Shown: positions 34,002 through 45,421, counted from the first letter of the stretch. The stretch is 64,000 bases of DNA from Paracoccus denitrificans (GCF_900100045.1 NZ_FNEA01000001.1:106089-170088); one strand, 5' to 3'. Numbers and translations are program-made. The notes: generated by a model from the letters alone, not told the origin.

Positions 34002-34966
34002 TCACCGCTCCTCGGCGGTGCGTTTCTCCCGCTGCAAGACGACAGCAAGAACGATGATGACCCCCTGGATCGCCCCGTTCAGATAGGGGCTGACCAGGTC
34101 GGCCAGATTCAGGATGTTGTCGATCAGCGACAGGATCAGCACGCCGACCACCGTGCCCCAGACCCGGCCGCGCCCGCCCTTGAGCGCGGTGCCGCCGATG
34201 ATGACGGCGGCGATGGCCTCAAGCTCCCACAGGACCCCGGTCGAGCCCGAGGCCGAGCCGAGGCGCGGGACGTAAAGCACCACCGCCAGCCCGACCAGCA
34301 CGCCCAGCAGCACATAGGTCAGAAGCCGCATCCGGTTCACGTCGATGGCCGAATAGCGCGCGACGCGGTCGTTCGAGCCGATGGCCTCGACATGGCGGCC
34401 AAAGCGGGAATGGCGCATGGTCCATTCGCCAAGGATCGCGACGATGGCAAAGGTGATGATCGGCCATGTGATCCAGCCGATGCCGCCGTAATAGACCGGC
34501 CGGTAAAGCGTGCGCAGCCCGTAGTCGAGGCTCAGCGTGCCGCCGTCGGCCAGCCATGTGACCAGCGAGCGGAAAATGCTCATGGTGCCCAGCGTGACGA
34601 TGAAGGGCTCGATCCGTGCCTTGGTGACCAGCGCGCCGTTCAGGTATCCGGCAAGGACGCCGCCAAGGATCGCCACGCCCATGCCGATCAGGATCGTGCC
34701 CCAGTTCAGGCCGGTCGTCGGCAGGGCGGCGTTCATGGCGATGATGGCGATGCCGGCCAGGAAGGCGGCCATCGAGCCCACCGACAGATCCAGCCCGCCC
34801 GCCGTGATGACGAAGGTCATGCCCACCGCAATCAGCCCGATGAAGGCCGAGCGCGCCAGCACGTTGGTGATGTTCGCCGGCGCGAGAAAGGCGCTGTTCA
34901 GCGCCGCGCCCAGGATCACCAGGGCGACCAAAGCGACAAGCGGGCCAAGGGTATGCAGGTCGATCT

Positions 34967-34970
<4 letters not shown>
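34002..34970 (-). CDS. RbsC-type sugar ABC permease
   Basis: A 322-residue inner-membrane permease with 8-10 hydrophobic segments. GMTFVITAGGLDLSVGSMAAF is the RbsC-family hallmark and IAAVIIGGTALKGGRGRVWGT the conserved C-terminal loop. It starts 4 nt inside the ATPase stop and precedes the binding-protein gene by 18 nt. Confidence 0.92.
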
Positions 34971-36447
<1,477 letters not shown>

Positions 36448-36451
<4 letters not shown>

Positions 36452-37542
36452 GGCGCCACCTCGATCCATGCGCCGTCGCGGGCCGAGGATGTCTGCGCGG
36501 CGGTGATGAACGCCATGCCCGACAGTCCGGCATCCAGCCCCGGCACGCGATCCAGCAAGCTGGAATCTCCATGAATAATATCCGCTATATCACGGTAGAG
36601 GTTGGAGAAACCCTCCAGATAACCCTCGGGGTGTCCCGGTGGGGTGCGCGACGAGGCGCTGCGGTCCTGCGCCCGGGTCAGGATGCGGGCGGGTCCGTCC
36701 TTGGGCGACAGGATCAGCCGTTCGGAATCCGAAAGACGCCATTCCAGCGCGGCCTGCGTGCCAAAGACGCGCAAGGACAGCCCGTTTTCCTGCCCGACGG
36801 CGACCTGGCTGACCCAGATCCCGCCCTTGGCGCCCGAGGCGTAACGCAGCGCGATCCGCGCATCGTCATCGACCGCGCGGTCCGGCACCATGCTGGAGAG
36901 ATCGGCCGACAGGGACGCGGGCGTCTGGCCGGTGACGAATTGCGCCAGCTGCCAGGCATGCGTGCCGATGTCGCCGATGGCGCCGGCACCGGCGCGGGCG
37001 GGATCGGTGCGCCATTCGGCCTGCTTGCTGTCGGTTCGGTCGGCCAGCCAGCCTTGCAGATATTCGGCCTGCACCAGCCGGATCTCTCCCAGCGCGCCCT
37101 CGGCCACCAGCGCACGGGCCTCGCGCACCATGGGCATGGCGCAGTAGTTATGCGTCAGGAAGAACCGCGCGCCGCTGGACCGTGCGGCCTCGGCGATCTC
37201 GCGCGCCTGTTCCGGCGTCGCCGCCAGCGGCTTGTCGCAGATCACATGGATGCCGGCGCGCAGGAAGGCCGCGGCGGGTGCGGCGTGCAGGTGGTTCGGA
37301 GTGACGATGCTGACCGCCTCGATCCCGTCCTCGCGGGCGGCCTCGGCTCGCGCCATCTCGGCGAAGTCGGCATAGCTGCGGATGCCCAACTCGGCAGCGC
37401 TGGCGGCCGCGCGCGCGGGGTCCGAGGACAGCGCCCCCGCGACCAGCACGAACCGGCCGTCCATGCGCGCCGCGATGCGGTGGATGGCGCCGATGAAGGC
37501 GCCGCTGCCGCCGCCGACCATGCCCAGGCGAACCGGCCTCAT
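36448..37542 (-). CDS. Gfo/Idh/MocA-family sugar oxidoreductase
   Basis: A 364-residue NAD(P)-dependent dehydrogenase. The Rossmann motif is GMVGGGSGAFIGA (residues ~7-19), and ICDKPLA carries the family Lys. GDIGTHAWQLAQFV supplies the active-site Asp/His. It is expected to oxidise a sugar, polyol or derivative taken up by the linked ABC system. Start and stop overlap the neighbouring genes by 4 nt. Confidence 0.9.
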
Positions 37543-38591
37543 AGCCCCAGCGCCCTGTCGATGGCCGTGCGGTCCACACGGCTGGCGGCGAAATCGTCGA
37601 AGGCGTGCGGCGTGACCCGGATGATGTGGTCGCGCACGAAACGCGCGCCCTCGCGCGCACCGTCCTCGGGATGCTTCAGCGCGCATTCCCATTCGACCAC
37701 CGCCCAGCCGTCGAAACCGTATTGCGTCAGCTTCGAGAACACCGTGCCGAAATCCACCTGCCCGTCGCCGGGACTGCGGAAGCGGCCGGCGCGCTCGGCC
37801 CAACCCTGATAGCCGCCATAGACCCCCTGCCGGCCAGTCGGACGGAACTCGGCATCCTTGACGTGGAACATGCGGATGCGGTCGCGATAGATGTCGATGT
37901 TCTGCAGGTAATCGAGCTGTTGCAGGACGTAGTGCGAAGGATCGTAAAGCATGTTTGCCCGCGCATGGCCGCCCACCCGGTCCAGGAACATCTCGAATGT
38001 CACGCCGTCATGCAGATCCTCGCCCGGATGGATCTCATAGCAGATGTCGATGCCGTGCTCTTCGGCCAGGTCCAGCAGCGGGCGCCAGCGCGCGGCCAGC
38101 GTGTCGAAGGCGGCCTCGACCAGCCCCGGCGCGCGTTGCGGCCAGGGGTAGAGGTAAGGCCAGGCCAAGGCCCCCGAGAAGGTCGCCATCCGGTCCAGCC
38201 CCAGCAGCCGGCTGACCCGGATCGCGCGGGCGACCTGGTCCGTGGCCCATTCCTGCCGCGCGCGGGGATTGCCGCGCAGGGCCGGCGGCGCAAAGGCGTC
38301 GAAACCGGCGTCATAGGCCGGATGCACGGCGATCAACTGGCCTTGCAGATGGGTGGAAAGCTCGGTCACCTCGACGCCGTTCTGCCGGGCGATGCCCAGG
38401 AATTCGTCGCGATAGTCCTGCGATTGCTCGGCACGCTTCAGGTCCAGGATGCGCGGGTCGCTGGTCGGCACCTGCGCGCCCAGATAGCCGCAATCGGCCG
38501 CCCAGCGGGTGATGCCGTCCCAACTGTCGAAAGGCGCCGTCTCGCCGATGAACTGCGCCAGAAACAGCGCCGGTCCCTTGATGGTCCGCAT
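37539..38591 (-). CDS. Sugar-phosphate isomerase/epimerase-like TIM barrel protein
   Basis: A 350-residue AP-endonuclease-2-like (xylose isomerase-like) TIM barrel. Metal-binding motifs include CYEIHPGEDLHDG, MLYDPSHYVLQQ, MFHVKDAEFRP and the C-terminal VVEWECALKHPEDG. Such enzymes isomerise keto-sugars or inososes. ATG 38591 is preferred, with AGAGGGG before it. It is the first gene of the sugar operon and divergent from lacI. Confidence 0.88.
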   Translation of the reverse strand: MRTIKGPALFLAQFIGETAPFDSWDGITRWAADCGYLGAQVPTSDPRILDLKRAEQSQDYRDEFLGIARQNGVEVTELSTHLQGQLIAVHPAYDAGFDAFAPPALRGNPRARQEWATDQVARAIRVSRLLGLDRMATFSGALAWPYLYPWPQRAPGLVEAAFDTLAARWRPLLDLAEEHGIDICYEIHPGEDLHDGVTFEMFLDRVGGHARANMLYDPSHYVLQQLDYLQNIDIYRDRIRMFHVKDAEFRPTGRQGVYGGYQGWAERAGRFRSPGDGQVDFGTVFSKLTQYGFDGWAVVEWECALKHPEDGAREGARFVRDHIIRVTPHAFDDFAASRVDRTAIDRALGL

Positions 38592-38628
38592 GATCCCCTC
38601 TCTCCCCAAGGGTCAGGCTGCACTGGTC

Positions 38629-38642
38629 TGCAATCGATTGCA
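38629..38642. promoter_or_regulatory. LacI-type operator
   Basis: TGCAATCGATTGCA is a perfect 14-bp palindrome with the central CG typical of LacI-family operators. It lies in the 96-nt divergent gap between the sugar operon and the lacI-type gene. A TTGCA half-site at 38652-38656 may add a weaker contact. Confidence 0.85.
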
Positions 38643-38687
38643 AACATTTTCTTGCACCGCGCCGCGCGGCGCGCGTAACCTTTGGCG

Positions 38688-39698
38688 ATGGAAAGCCGGA
38701 CCCCGCCCGGACGGGCCAGATTGTCGGATGTCGCGCAGCGCGCGGGCGTGTCGGCCTCGACCGTCAGCCGGGTGCTGTCCAATCCGGGCGTGGTGGCCGA
38801 GGCCACGCGCGAGGCGGTGATGCAGGCGGTGGCCGAGACCGGCTATCGTATGAACCACGCTGCGCGAAACCTGCGCAAGCAGCGGACCGGCTGCGTCGTG
38901 GCGCTGGTGCCCAACCTGGGCAACCCGTTCTTTGCCAAGATCCTGGACGGCATGGGCCGCGAACTGGCCGGCGCGGGCTACGACCTGCTGGTCGCCGATA
39001 CGCTGGAGGACAGCGGCCGGCACACGAGGCTTGATCGCTTCCTCGATCCCTCGCGGGCGGACGGGATCATCCTTCTGGACGGGCTCGCACCCTTCGGCGA
39101 CCTGGCCGGGCGGGCGGACCTGCCGCCGGTGATCACCGCCTGCGAATGGATCGAGGGTGCGGACATGCCCCGCGTCATGCTGGACAATCGCGAGGGCGGG
39201 CGGCTGGCCGTGGCGCATTTGCGCGACCTTGGCCACGCGCATATCGGCCTGATCGGCGGCCCGCCCGGAAACGTGCTGCACAAGGCGCGGCGCAAGGGCG
39301 CGATGCAGGCGGCGGGGCAGGCGCGGATCACCGAATTTCCCGGCGACTTCACCCTGCAATCCGGTCAGCAGGCGGCTCTGGCCTGGCGGGCGCTGCCGCC
39401 GTCCGACCGCCCGACCGGCATCTTCGCCTTTTCCGACGAGATGGCCTGCGCCTTCATGTCGGGGCTTCAGCGCGCCGGGCATCATGTGCCGCGCGACGTC
39501 TCGATCGTCGGCTTCGACGATATCGAGCTGGTGTCGCACCTGGCCCCGGCGCTGACCACGATCCGCCAGCCCAAGCGCGAGATCGGCCGCAAGGCGGCGC
39601 GGATCGTGCTGGACCGCATCTCGGGGCGCGAGATCCCGGCCGTGACCCTGCTGGAGCCGCGGCTGATGGAACGCGAAACGACGGCGCCGCCGCCCTGA
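38688..39698 (+). CDS. LacI-family transcriptional regulator
   Basis: A 336-residue LacI/GalR repressor. Residues ~12-60 hold the helix-turn-helix and hinge helix (RLSDVAQRAGVSASTVSRVLS, then GYRMNHAARNLRKQ). The sugar-binding core follows, with the ligand-domain signatures IFAFSDEMA and SIVGFDDIE. ATG 38688 is chosen over a TTG two codons earlier. It is divergent from the sugar operon it probably represses. Confidence 0.93.
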   Translation: MESRTPPGRARLSDVAQRAGVSASTVSRVLSNPGVVAEATREAVMQAVAETGYRMNHAARNLRKQRTGCVVALVPNLGNPFFAKILDGMGRELAGAGYDLLVADTLEDSGRHTRLDRFLDPSRADGIILLDGLAPFGDLAGRADLPPVITACEWIEGADMPRVMLDNREGGRLAVAHLRDLGHAHIGLIGGPPGNVLHKARRKGAMQAAGQARITEFPGDFTLQSGQQAALAWRALPPSDRPTGIFAFSDEMACAFMSGLQRAGHHVPRDVSIVGFDDIELVSHLAPALTTIRQPKREIGRKAARIVLDRISGREIPAVTLLEPRLMERETTAPPP

Positions 39699-39700
39699 AC

Positions 39701-39730
39701 GAAAAAGGGCGCCCGCGGCGGGGCGCCCTT
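39701..39730. terminator. Bidirectional terminator between lacI-type gene and dctA
   Basis: AAGGGCGCCC (39705-39714) and GGGCGCCCTT (39721-39730) form a perfect 10-bp stem with a 6-nt loop. On the - strand it ends in TTTTTCG, so it chiefly terminates dctA. Confidence 0.83.
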
Positions 39731-39764
39731 GTCGCAATCATGAGGGGTCGCAATCGTGCGGGGG

Positions 39765-41132
39765 TCAGTCGGCGCTGGCCTCGTTCAGGCGCAGCCCGGC
39801 GGGGGCGCCGTGCAGGTCGTGGATCGGGGCGACCTCGCCCCCGGCCTCGCCGCCCAGCACGCGGTCGAACTGCTCGCGGTCCAGCGCGCCCTCCCAGCGG
39901 CTGACGACGACGGTCGCCACCGCATTGCCGATGAAGTTGGTGATCGAGCGGCATTCCGACATGAAGCGGTCCACGCCCAGGATCAGCGCCATGCCGGCGA
40001 CCGGCACGGTCGGCACCACCGAAAGCGTTGCGGCCAGGGTGATGAAGCCCGCGCCGGTCACGCCTGCCGCACCCTTCGACGACAGCATGGCGACGAGCAG
40101 CAGCAGGATCTGCTGTTGCAGCGTCAGGTCGGTATTCGTCGCCTGGGCGATGAACAGCGCGGCCAGCGTCATGTAGATGTTGGTGCCGTCCAGGTTGAAG
40201 CTGTAGCCGGTGGGCACGACCAGCCCGACGACCGAGCGCTTGCAGCCGGCCTTCTCCATCTTTTCCATCAGCGAGGGCAGCGCCGATTCCGAGGAAGAGG
40301 TGCCCAGCACCAGCAGGATCTCGGCCTTGAGATAGGAAATCAGCCGGAAGATCGAAAAGCCGTTGAGCATGCAGACCGTGCCCAGGACCACGATGACGAA
40401 CAGGGCCGAGGTCAGGTAGAAGGTGCCGACCAGCGTCGCCAGGTTCACCACCGAGGCGATGCCGTATTTGCCGATGGTGAAGGCGAAGGCGCCGAAGGCG
40501 CCGATGGGCGCGGCCTTCATCAGGATGTCCACCATGCGGAAGACGGCATGGCTGATCGCCTCGAACAGCGCGACGACCGGCTTGCCCTTGTCGCCGATCA
40601 GGATCAGGCCGATGCCGAACAGGATGGCGACGAACAGCACTTGCAGGATGTTGCCGTCGACGAAGGCCGAGGTGATCGTGGACGGGATGATGTCCATGAC
40701 AAAGCCGGTCAGCGACGATTCATGCGCCTTGCTGGCATAGTCGGCGACCTTGCTGGCATCCAGCGATGCCGGGTCGATGTTCATGCCGGCGCCGGGGCGG
40801 ATGACGTTGGCGGTGATCAGCCCGACCACCAGCGCCAGCGTCGAGAAGGTCAGGAAATAGCCGAAGGCCTTGCCGACGACCGAGCCCACGCCCTTGAGCG
40901 TGCCCATCCCGGCCAGCCCGGTGACGATGGTCAGGAAGATGACCGGGGCGATGATCATCTTGACCAGTTTGATGAAGGCATCGCCCAGGGGTTTCAGCGC
41001 CTCGCCGGTCTCGGGATAAAAGTGCCCGATCAGCGCGCCGGCGACGATGGCGCAAAGAACCTGGAAATAAAGATGCCTGTAAAAGGGTCGCGGTGCGTGA
41101 GCGACCGGCGCGGCCGTGGTGTCGATGTGCAT
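39765..41132 (-). CDS. dctA: DctA, C4-dicarboxylate:cation symporter
   Basis: A 455-residue DAACS-family transporter for succinate, malate and fumarate. The serine-rich loop [12 protein letters not shown], the substrate-site stretch [15 protein letters not shown] and [11 protein letters not shown] are intact, with eight or more hydrophobic segments. ATG 41132 has a strong AGGAGG 4 nt upstream; longer in-frame starts fall in the promoter region. It is divergent from dctBD. Confidence 0.95.
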   Translation of the reverse strand: MHIDTTAAPVAHAPRPFYRHLYFQVLCAIVAGALIGHFYPETGEALKPLGDAFIKLVKMIIAPVIFLTIVTGLAGMGTLKGVGSVVGKAFGYFLTFSTLALVVGLITANVIRPGAGMNIDPASLDASKVADYASKAHESSLTGFVMDIIPSTITSAFVDGNILQVLFVAILFGIGLILIGDKGKPVVALFEAISHAVFRMVDILMKAAPIGAFGAFAFTIGKYGIASVVNLATLVGTFYLTSALFVIVVLGTVCMLNGFSIFRLISYLKAEILLVLGTSSSESALPSLMEKMEKAGCKRSVVGLVVPTGYSFNLDGTNIYMTLAALFIAQATNTDLTLQQQILLLLVAMLSSKGAAGVTGAGFITLAATLSVVPTVPVAGMALILGVDRFMSECRSITNFIGNAVATVVVSRWEGALDREQFDRVLGGEAGGEVAPIHDLHGAPAGLRLNEASAD

Positions 41133-41173
41133 GGGGCCTCCTCCAACCTGCGTATGACGGTGATGTGACCGCC

Positions 41174-41202
41174 ATGATAAATTCGCGGGCCGTGGCGCCC
41201 AA
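41174..41202 (-). promoter_or_regulatory. Candidate sigma-70 promoter of dctA
   Basis: On the - strand TTGGGC (41197-41202) and TATCAT (41174-41179) are exactly 17 bp apart; the -10 matches 5 of 6. I found no sigma-54 -24/-12 element (GG-N10-GC) in the dctA-dctB gap. Confidence 0.5.
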
Positions 41203-41266
41203 AAACCGGCGCATGACGGCATTGCGTTGTAATCATGGCTTTTTTCTCAAAACCATCGGGTTGATC

Positions 41267-41314
41267 TGTGTGGTTTCCCGCACAGGTCCGATCTGCTAGT
41301 GTGGAAATCCGCAC
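41267..41314. promoter_or_regulatory. Two tandem DctD-type binding sites
   Basis: TGTGTGGTTTCCCGCACA (41267-41284) and GTGTGGAAATCCGCAC (41299-41314) both resemble the rhizobial DctD site TGTGCGGAAATCCGCACA. Their centres are 31 bp apart, about three helical turns, suited to cooperative binding. They lie upstream of dctA and just before dctB. Confidence 0.75.
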
Positions 41315-41336
41315 GAACCCGTCCGCAAGGAAAGCC

Positions 41337-43019
41337 ATGGCCGCCACAATCGATTCGCAAGGCGAGGGCTCGCGTCCCATGCTGCGGCGGCTGATGGTCG
41401 CGGCGGCCGTGGCGCTGGCCATGCTGGCGGCGCTGGCGCTGACCTTTCGGCTGGCCCATGACAATGCCGCCCGCGCCCTGACCGAGCGGCTGGCGGTCAG
41501 CGCGCAAAGCCGGGTGCAGACGCTGGAAAGCGTGCTGGCCAAGCAGCGCGCCGTGGCGACGGTGCTGGCCGACGATGCCGCCGTGCTTCAGGCGCTGGCC
41601 CAGCCGTCGCAGGCCAACGTCTCGCGCGTGTCGCAAAAGCTGGAGCGGCTGCAGGAACAGACCAGCAGCGCGGTGATCTATCTGCTGAACCGCGACGGCG
41701 TGGCCGTCGCCGCCTCGAACTGGCACGATCCCGACAGTTTCGTCGGCTCGGACTACAGCTTCCGCAGCTATTTCAGCGATGCGCTGCTCAGGGGCGAGGC
41801 GACGCAATTCGCGCTTGGCACCGTCAGCAAGCGGCCGGGACTTTACCTGTCCCACGACGTGCCGTCCGGGGACGGACCCCTGGGCGTCATCGTGGTGAAG
41901 GTAGAGTTCGACGCGATGGAGCAGGGCTGGGCCCGGGCGGCCGAGACCACGCTGGTCACCGACGCCACCGGGCAGGTGATCCTGGCAAGCCGGCCCGGGC
42001 TGCGCTTTGCGCCGCTGCCGCCGGTCGGGGCCGGGCAGGTCTCGGCCCGGCGCGAGGTGCCGGGGGCGGGTTGGGAGCTGTGGATCCACGCGCCGGGGGC
42101 CGAGGCGGTGCGGGCGGGGCTGCTGGCCGCCGGGACGGTCGGCTTCCTGTTCACGCTGCTGCTGGCCGGTGGGGTTTCGGCGGCGCGCGCCCGCACCCGC
42201 GCCACCCGCCGCATCGAGGCCGAGCGCCGCTATCGCGCCGATCTGGAGCGTGCCGTGGCCGAGCGCACCCGCGACCTGTCCGACGAGATGCGCGAGCGCC
42301 GCGCGGCCGAGCAGCGGCTGGCACAGTTGCAGGGCGAGATGGTGCAGGCCAACAAGCTGGCGACGCTGGGCCAGATCACCGCCGGCGTCGCGCATGAGGT
42401 GAACACGCCGCTGGCTACCATCCGCCTGCTGGCCGAGAACAGCCGGCACATGCTGCCCGAGGACGCCCCCGATCTGGATCGCAACCTGGCCCAGATCCTG
42501 CGCATGACCGACCGCATCGCGCAGATCACCACCGAGCTGCGCGGCTTTGCCCGCAAGGCCACGGGCGAGCTGGGTCCGGTGCCGCTCAAGGATGCGCTGG
42601 ACGCGGCGCTGCTGCTGACCGCCAGCCGGCGGCGGGCGCAGGACATCCGCCTGACCCTGCCCCAGATCCCGCCCGGCCTGCGGGTCATGGCCGAGACGGT
42701 GCGGCTGGAACAGATCCTGGTGAACCTGATCCAGAACGCGCAAGAGGCGCTGGAGGGCCGGCCCGACCCGGAAATCCGCATTACCTTGCGGGACGGGCCG
42801 GTGCTGCGGCTCAGCATCTCGGATAACGGGCCGGGGCTTTCGCCGCGGATCGCGGCCAATCTTTTCACCCCCTTTGCCACCAGCAAGCCCGAGGGGCTGG
42901 GCCTGGGCCTGGTGATCTCGCAAGAGATCGCGCGGGATTTCGGCGGCAGCCTCACGGCCGAGCCGTCGCGTGCCGGCGAGGGTGCGACCTTCCACCTTGA
43001 CCTGCCGAAAGCCGCATGA
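41337..43019 (+). CDS. dctB: DctB, C4-dicarboxylate sensor histidine kinase
   Basis: A 560-residue membrane sensor kinase. A transmembrane segment at residues ~15-37 and another at ~258-280 flank a periplasmic dCache/PDC-type domain containing SYFSDALLRGEATQFALGTVS. A coiled linker follows, then the phospho-acceptor His353 in HEVNTPLATIR and the ATP-binding boxes NLIQNAQEA, DNGPGLS and GLGLGL. AAGGAAA precedes ATG 41337. dctD overlaps its stop by 4 nt. Confidence 0.94.
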   Translation: MAATIDSQGEGSRPMLRRLMVAAAVALAMLAALALTFRLAHDNAARALTERLAVSAQSRVQTLESVLAKQRAVATVLADDAAVLQALAQPSQANVSRVSQKLERLQEQTSSAVIYLLNRDGVAVAASNWHDPDSFVGSDYSFRSYFSDALLRGEATQFALGTVSKRPGLYLSHDVPSGDGPLGVIVVKVEFDAMEQGWARAAETTLVTDATGQVILASRPGLRFAPLPPVGAGQVSARREVPGAGWELWIHAPGAEAVRAGLLAAGTVGFLFTLLLAGGVSAARARTRATRRIEAERRYRADLERAVAERTRDLSDEMRERRAAEQRLAQLQGEMVQANKLATLGQITAGVAHEVNTPLATIRLLAENSRHMLPEDAPDLDRNLAQILRMTDRIAQITTELRGFARKATGELGPVPLKDALDAALLLTASRRRAQDIRLTLPQIPPGLRVMAETVRLEQILVNLIQNAQEALEGRPDPEIRITLRDGPVLRLSISDNGPGLSPRIAANLFTPFATSKPEGLGLGLVISQEIARDFGGSLTAEPSRAGEGATFHLDLPKAA

Positions 43020-44356
43020 CCGCCGCCCCCGCCGCCCCGCTCGTCCGCCTTGTCGACGACGATCCCGACCTGCTCGATGCGCAGATGCAGGCGCTGCATC
43101 TGGCGGGCTTTCGCGGCGAAGCCTTCACCGACCCGGCCGAGGCATTGGCCGGCCTTGGCCCCGACTGGCCCGGCGTTGTGCTGTCGGACGTGCGCATGCC
43201 GGGCATGGACGGGTTCCAGCTGTTCGAGCGCATCCATGCGCTGGACCCCGACCTGCCGGTGATCCTGCTGACCGGGCATGGGGACGTGCCGATGGCGGTC
43301 GCGGCGCTGAAACAGGGCGTCTACGACTTCCTGGCCAAGCCGGTCGGCGGCGGGACGCTGGCGGCGGCGCTGGCGCGCGCGGCCTCCAGCCGGGCGCTGG
43401 TGCTGGAAAACCGCGCCCTGCGCCGCCAGCAACAGGACAGCGCCGTGCGCGAGACCCGGCTGATCGGGCAAAGCCCCTTCATGCAGCACCTGCGCGAAAC
43501 CGTCGCGCGGGTGGCCGAGGCGGGGGGCGACGTGCTGATCCTCGGCCCCGGCGGCTCGGGCAAGGAAACCGTCGCCCGCGCCATTCACCGCCAGAGCCCG
43601 CGCCGCGCCCGCGCCTTCGTCCATGTCGCCTGCGCCGCGCTGGACGAGGCGCGCTTCGAGGCCGAGATGCTGGGCACCGAGCCGCAGGGCCGCAACCCGC
43701 GCACGCCCGGCCGGCTGGAGGCCGCCCATCGCGGCACGCTGTATCTCGACGAGATCGACGCCCTCGCCCCCGCGCTGCAAGCCCGCCTGCTGGCGCTGAT
43801 CGAGGCGCGCGAGATCCAGCCGTCCGGCACCGCCGCGCCCCGGCCGCTGGACCTGCGCATCATCGCCTCAAGCTGCGCCGATCTGGAACGGTTGATGCGC
43901 GAGGGGGCATTTCGCAGCGACCTTTATTACCGGCTGTCGGGGGCCGTCCTGTCCCTGCCGCCGCTGGCCGAGCGGCGCGAGGACATTCCCGAACTGTTCC
44001 GGCATTTCCTGCTGGCGGCGGCGTCGCGGCTGGACCTGCCGGTGGCGCCGGTCACCGGGGCGGTCAAGGCGCGGCTGGCCGGTCATGGCTGGCCCGGCAA
44101 CCTGCGCGAATTGCGGCAGTTCGCCGAAAGCCACGCGCTGGGGCTGACGCCCTTCGATCCGCCGGCCGGGGGCGGCGATGCGCCGGGCCTTTCGGATCTG
44201 GTCGCGGAATACGAGGCCGAACTGATCCGCGAGGCGCTTCGGCTGGCGCAGGGCAATGCCACCCAGGCGATGGCCCGGCTGCGCCTGCCGCGCAAGACCT
44301 TCTACGACAAGCTGGCGCGGCACGGCATCAAGCCCGCCGATTTCCGCCCCGGCTAA
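43016..44356 (+). CDS. dctD: DctD-like response regulator lacking the GAFTGA loop
   Basis: A 446-residue regulator with receiver domain (phospho-acceptor Asp58 in LSDVRMPGMDG), AAA+ domain (Walker A GPGGSGKE, Walker B LYLDEID) and a Fis-type DNA-binding end (NATQAMARLRLPRKTFYDKL). The position normally holding GAFTGA, which touches sigma-54, reads GTEPQGRNPRTPG (about residues 219-231). The protein should therefore not act on sigma-54, as known for the NtrC of Rhodobacter capsulatus. Its stop overlaps the stop of the convergent nucleotidyltransferase gene. Confidence 0.92.
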   Translation: MTAAPAAPLVRLVDDDPDLLDAQMQALHLAGFRGEAFTDPAEALAGLGPDWPGVVLSDVRMPGMDGFQLFERIHALDPDLPVILLTGHGDVPMAVAALKQGVYDFLAKPVGGGTLAAALARAASSRALVLENRALRRQQQDSAVRETRLIGQSPFMQHLRETVARVAEAGGDVLILGPGGSGKETVARAIHRQSPRRARAFVHVACAALDEARFEAEMLGTEPQGRNPRTPGRLEAAHRGTLYLDEIDALAPALQARLLALIEAREIQPSGTAAPRPLDLRIIASSCADLERLMREGAFRSDLYYRLSGAVLSLPPLAERREDIPELFRHFLLAAASRLDLPVAPVTGAVKARLAGHGWPGNLRELRQFAESHALGLTPFDPPAGGGDAPGLSDLVAEYEAELIREALRLAQGNATQAMARLRLPRKTFYDKLARHGIKPADFRPG

Positions 44357-45369
44357 AGCGCCTGCAGCCGGTCGCGCAGATGCGGCATCCGCTCCAGCGT
44401 CGCGGCCAGCCGCGTGCGCCAGGACGGGCCTTGCTCCATCGCCGTCTCATAGGCGTCGCGCAGCTCGTCGGGCCGCTCCTCGGCCAGCGCCTCGATCAGG
44501 AATTCGGCCTGCGCCCGGTCCTTGCGCGCCTTCAGCGCCTCCGGCCCCTCGCGCCGGCGGTCGGCGACGATCAGCTTGTGGATGGCATAGCGCTCGGGGC
44601 GCGGCACCTGGATCAGGAAACCGGCGCGGTAAAGCAGCGGCACCCGGATCGGATCGGCGATCAGGAAGTTCAGGTAATGCAGGCTCTGCGCCGAGACGCC
44701 AAGCGCCGGCAGGTCGCGCAGCCCCTCGGTTCCGTCGAAGCAGGGGGTCAGGAACTCGACCAGCGTCTGCTGCTCGCCCTGGCGCCACCGCCAGACCCGC
44801 TGCCCCTCGACCGAGGGCAGGGGGGCAAAGCGCAGGTCGCGGAACACCTCGGCCAGCGGCTCGGTCACCCGGTCGCCCAGCACCAGCGACAGCCGCTCGA
44901 AACTGGCGATGTCGATATCGTCGGTCATCGCGGTATGGTCGAAGCCGATGCGGAGGCCCAATTCGCCTTCGTAGCAGCGGAACGCCTGGGTGCCGACCAG
45001 CGTGCCGCCCAAGCGGAACACCCCCGCCCGCGCCATGGCCGAGATCACCTGTCCCGAGCCGCGATCCGTCATCAGGCAACCCTCGGCCCGCAGGATGCGC
45101 ATCAGGCGCGAGCGTTCGCGCTGGCTTTGCTTCTCGGCCTCGCGCAGGCTTTCCAGCCGGTCCAGGCGTGCGCGCAATTCTTCGCCATCCTCGCCGATAT
45201 AGCGGTCGACGGTGCGGTCGCCGATGCGGAAATGGTCATACCAATAGGCCCTTTGCCCGACCTTCTTCAGCCGCGGCACGCCGCGCAGCTCGCTGACCGC
45301 CGCATCCTTGAGATGCCGCAGAAGATCGGTCCAGGCCGCCACCGCCACCGGCGAAAGATGCTGTGCCAT
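44353..45369 (-). CDS. Nucleotidyltransferase-fold protein (GSU2403-like)
   Basis: A 338-residue protein with a nucleotidyltransferase core: GGTLVGTQAFRCYE followed by the metal-site stretch MTDDIDIASF. A long charged helical region lies at residues ~55-95. It resembles the GSU2403/NTP_transf_8 family, whose biological role I do not know; some proteins of this fold are antitoxins or tRNA modifiers. ATG 45369 is chosen, but a TTG at 45417 is in frame. Two inverted repeats stand immediately upstream and the 3' arm of the nearer one overlaps the ribosome-binding region. Confidence 0.75.
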   Translation of the reverse strand: MAQHLSPVAVAAWTDLLRHLKDAAVSELRGVPRLKKVGQRAYWYDHFRIGDRTVDRYIGEDGEELRARLDRLESLREAEKQSQRERSRLMRILRAEGCLMTDRGSGQVISAMARAGVFRLGGTLVGTQAFRCYEGELGLRIGFDHTAMTDDIDIASFERLSLVLGDRVTEPLAEVFRDLRFAPLPSVEGQRVWRWRQGEQQTLVEFLTPCFDGTEGLRDLPALGVSAQSLHYLNFLIADPIRVPLLYRAGFLIQVPRPERYAIHKLIVADRRREGPEALKARKDRAQAEFLIEALAEERPDELRDAYETAMEQGPSWRTRLAATLERMPHLRDRLQAL

Positions 45370-45377
45370 AAGGAATA

Positions 45378-45401
45378 CCCCACGGATTTTTTCCCGTGGG
45401 G
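45378..45401. repeat. Inverted repeat B, CCCCACGG-N8-CCGTGGGG
   Basis: Perfect 8-bp arms around the 8-bp AT-rich spacer ATTTTTTC, ending 9 nt before the nucleotidyltransferase ATG. In the transcript the GUGGGG arm is the only Shine-Dalgarno-like sequence and would be paired. It matches repeat A in arm core, spacing and AT-rich centre. Confidence 0.8.
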
Positions 45402-45421
45402 CAGAATAATGCCCCAAAGCC

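Noticed and set aside
36541..36600. AT-rich patch inside the Gfo/Idh gene as an internal promoter or insertion
   Set aside because: It encodes a normal continuous part of the C-terminal domain; the low GC covers only a few rare codons.
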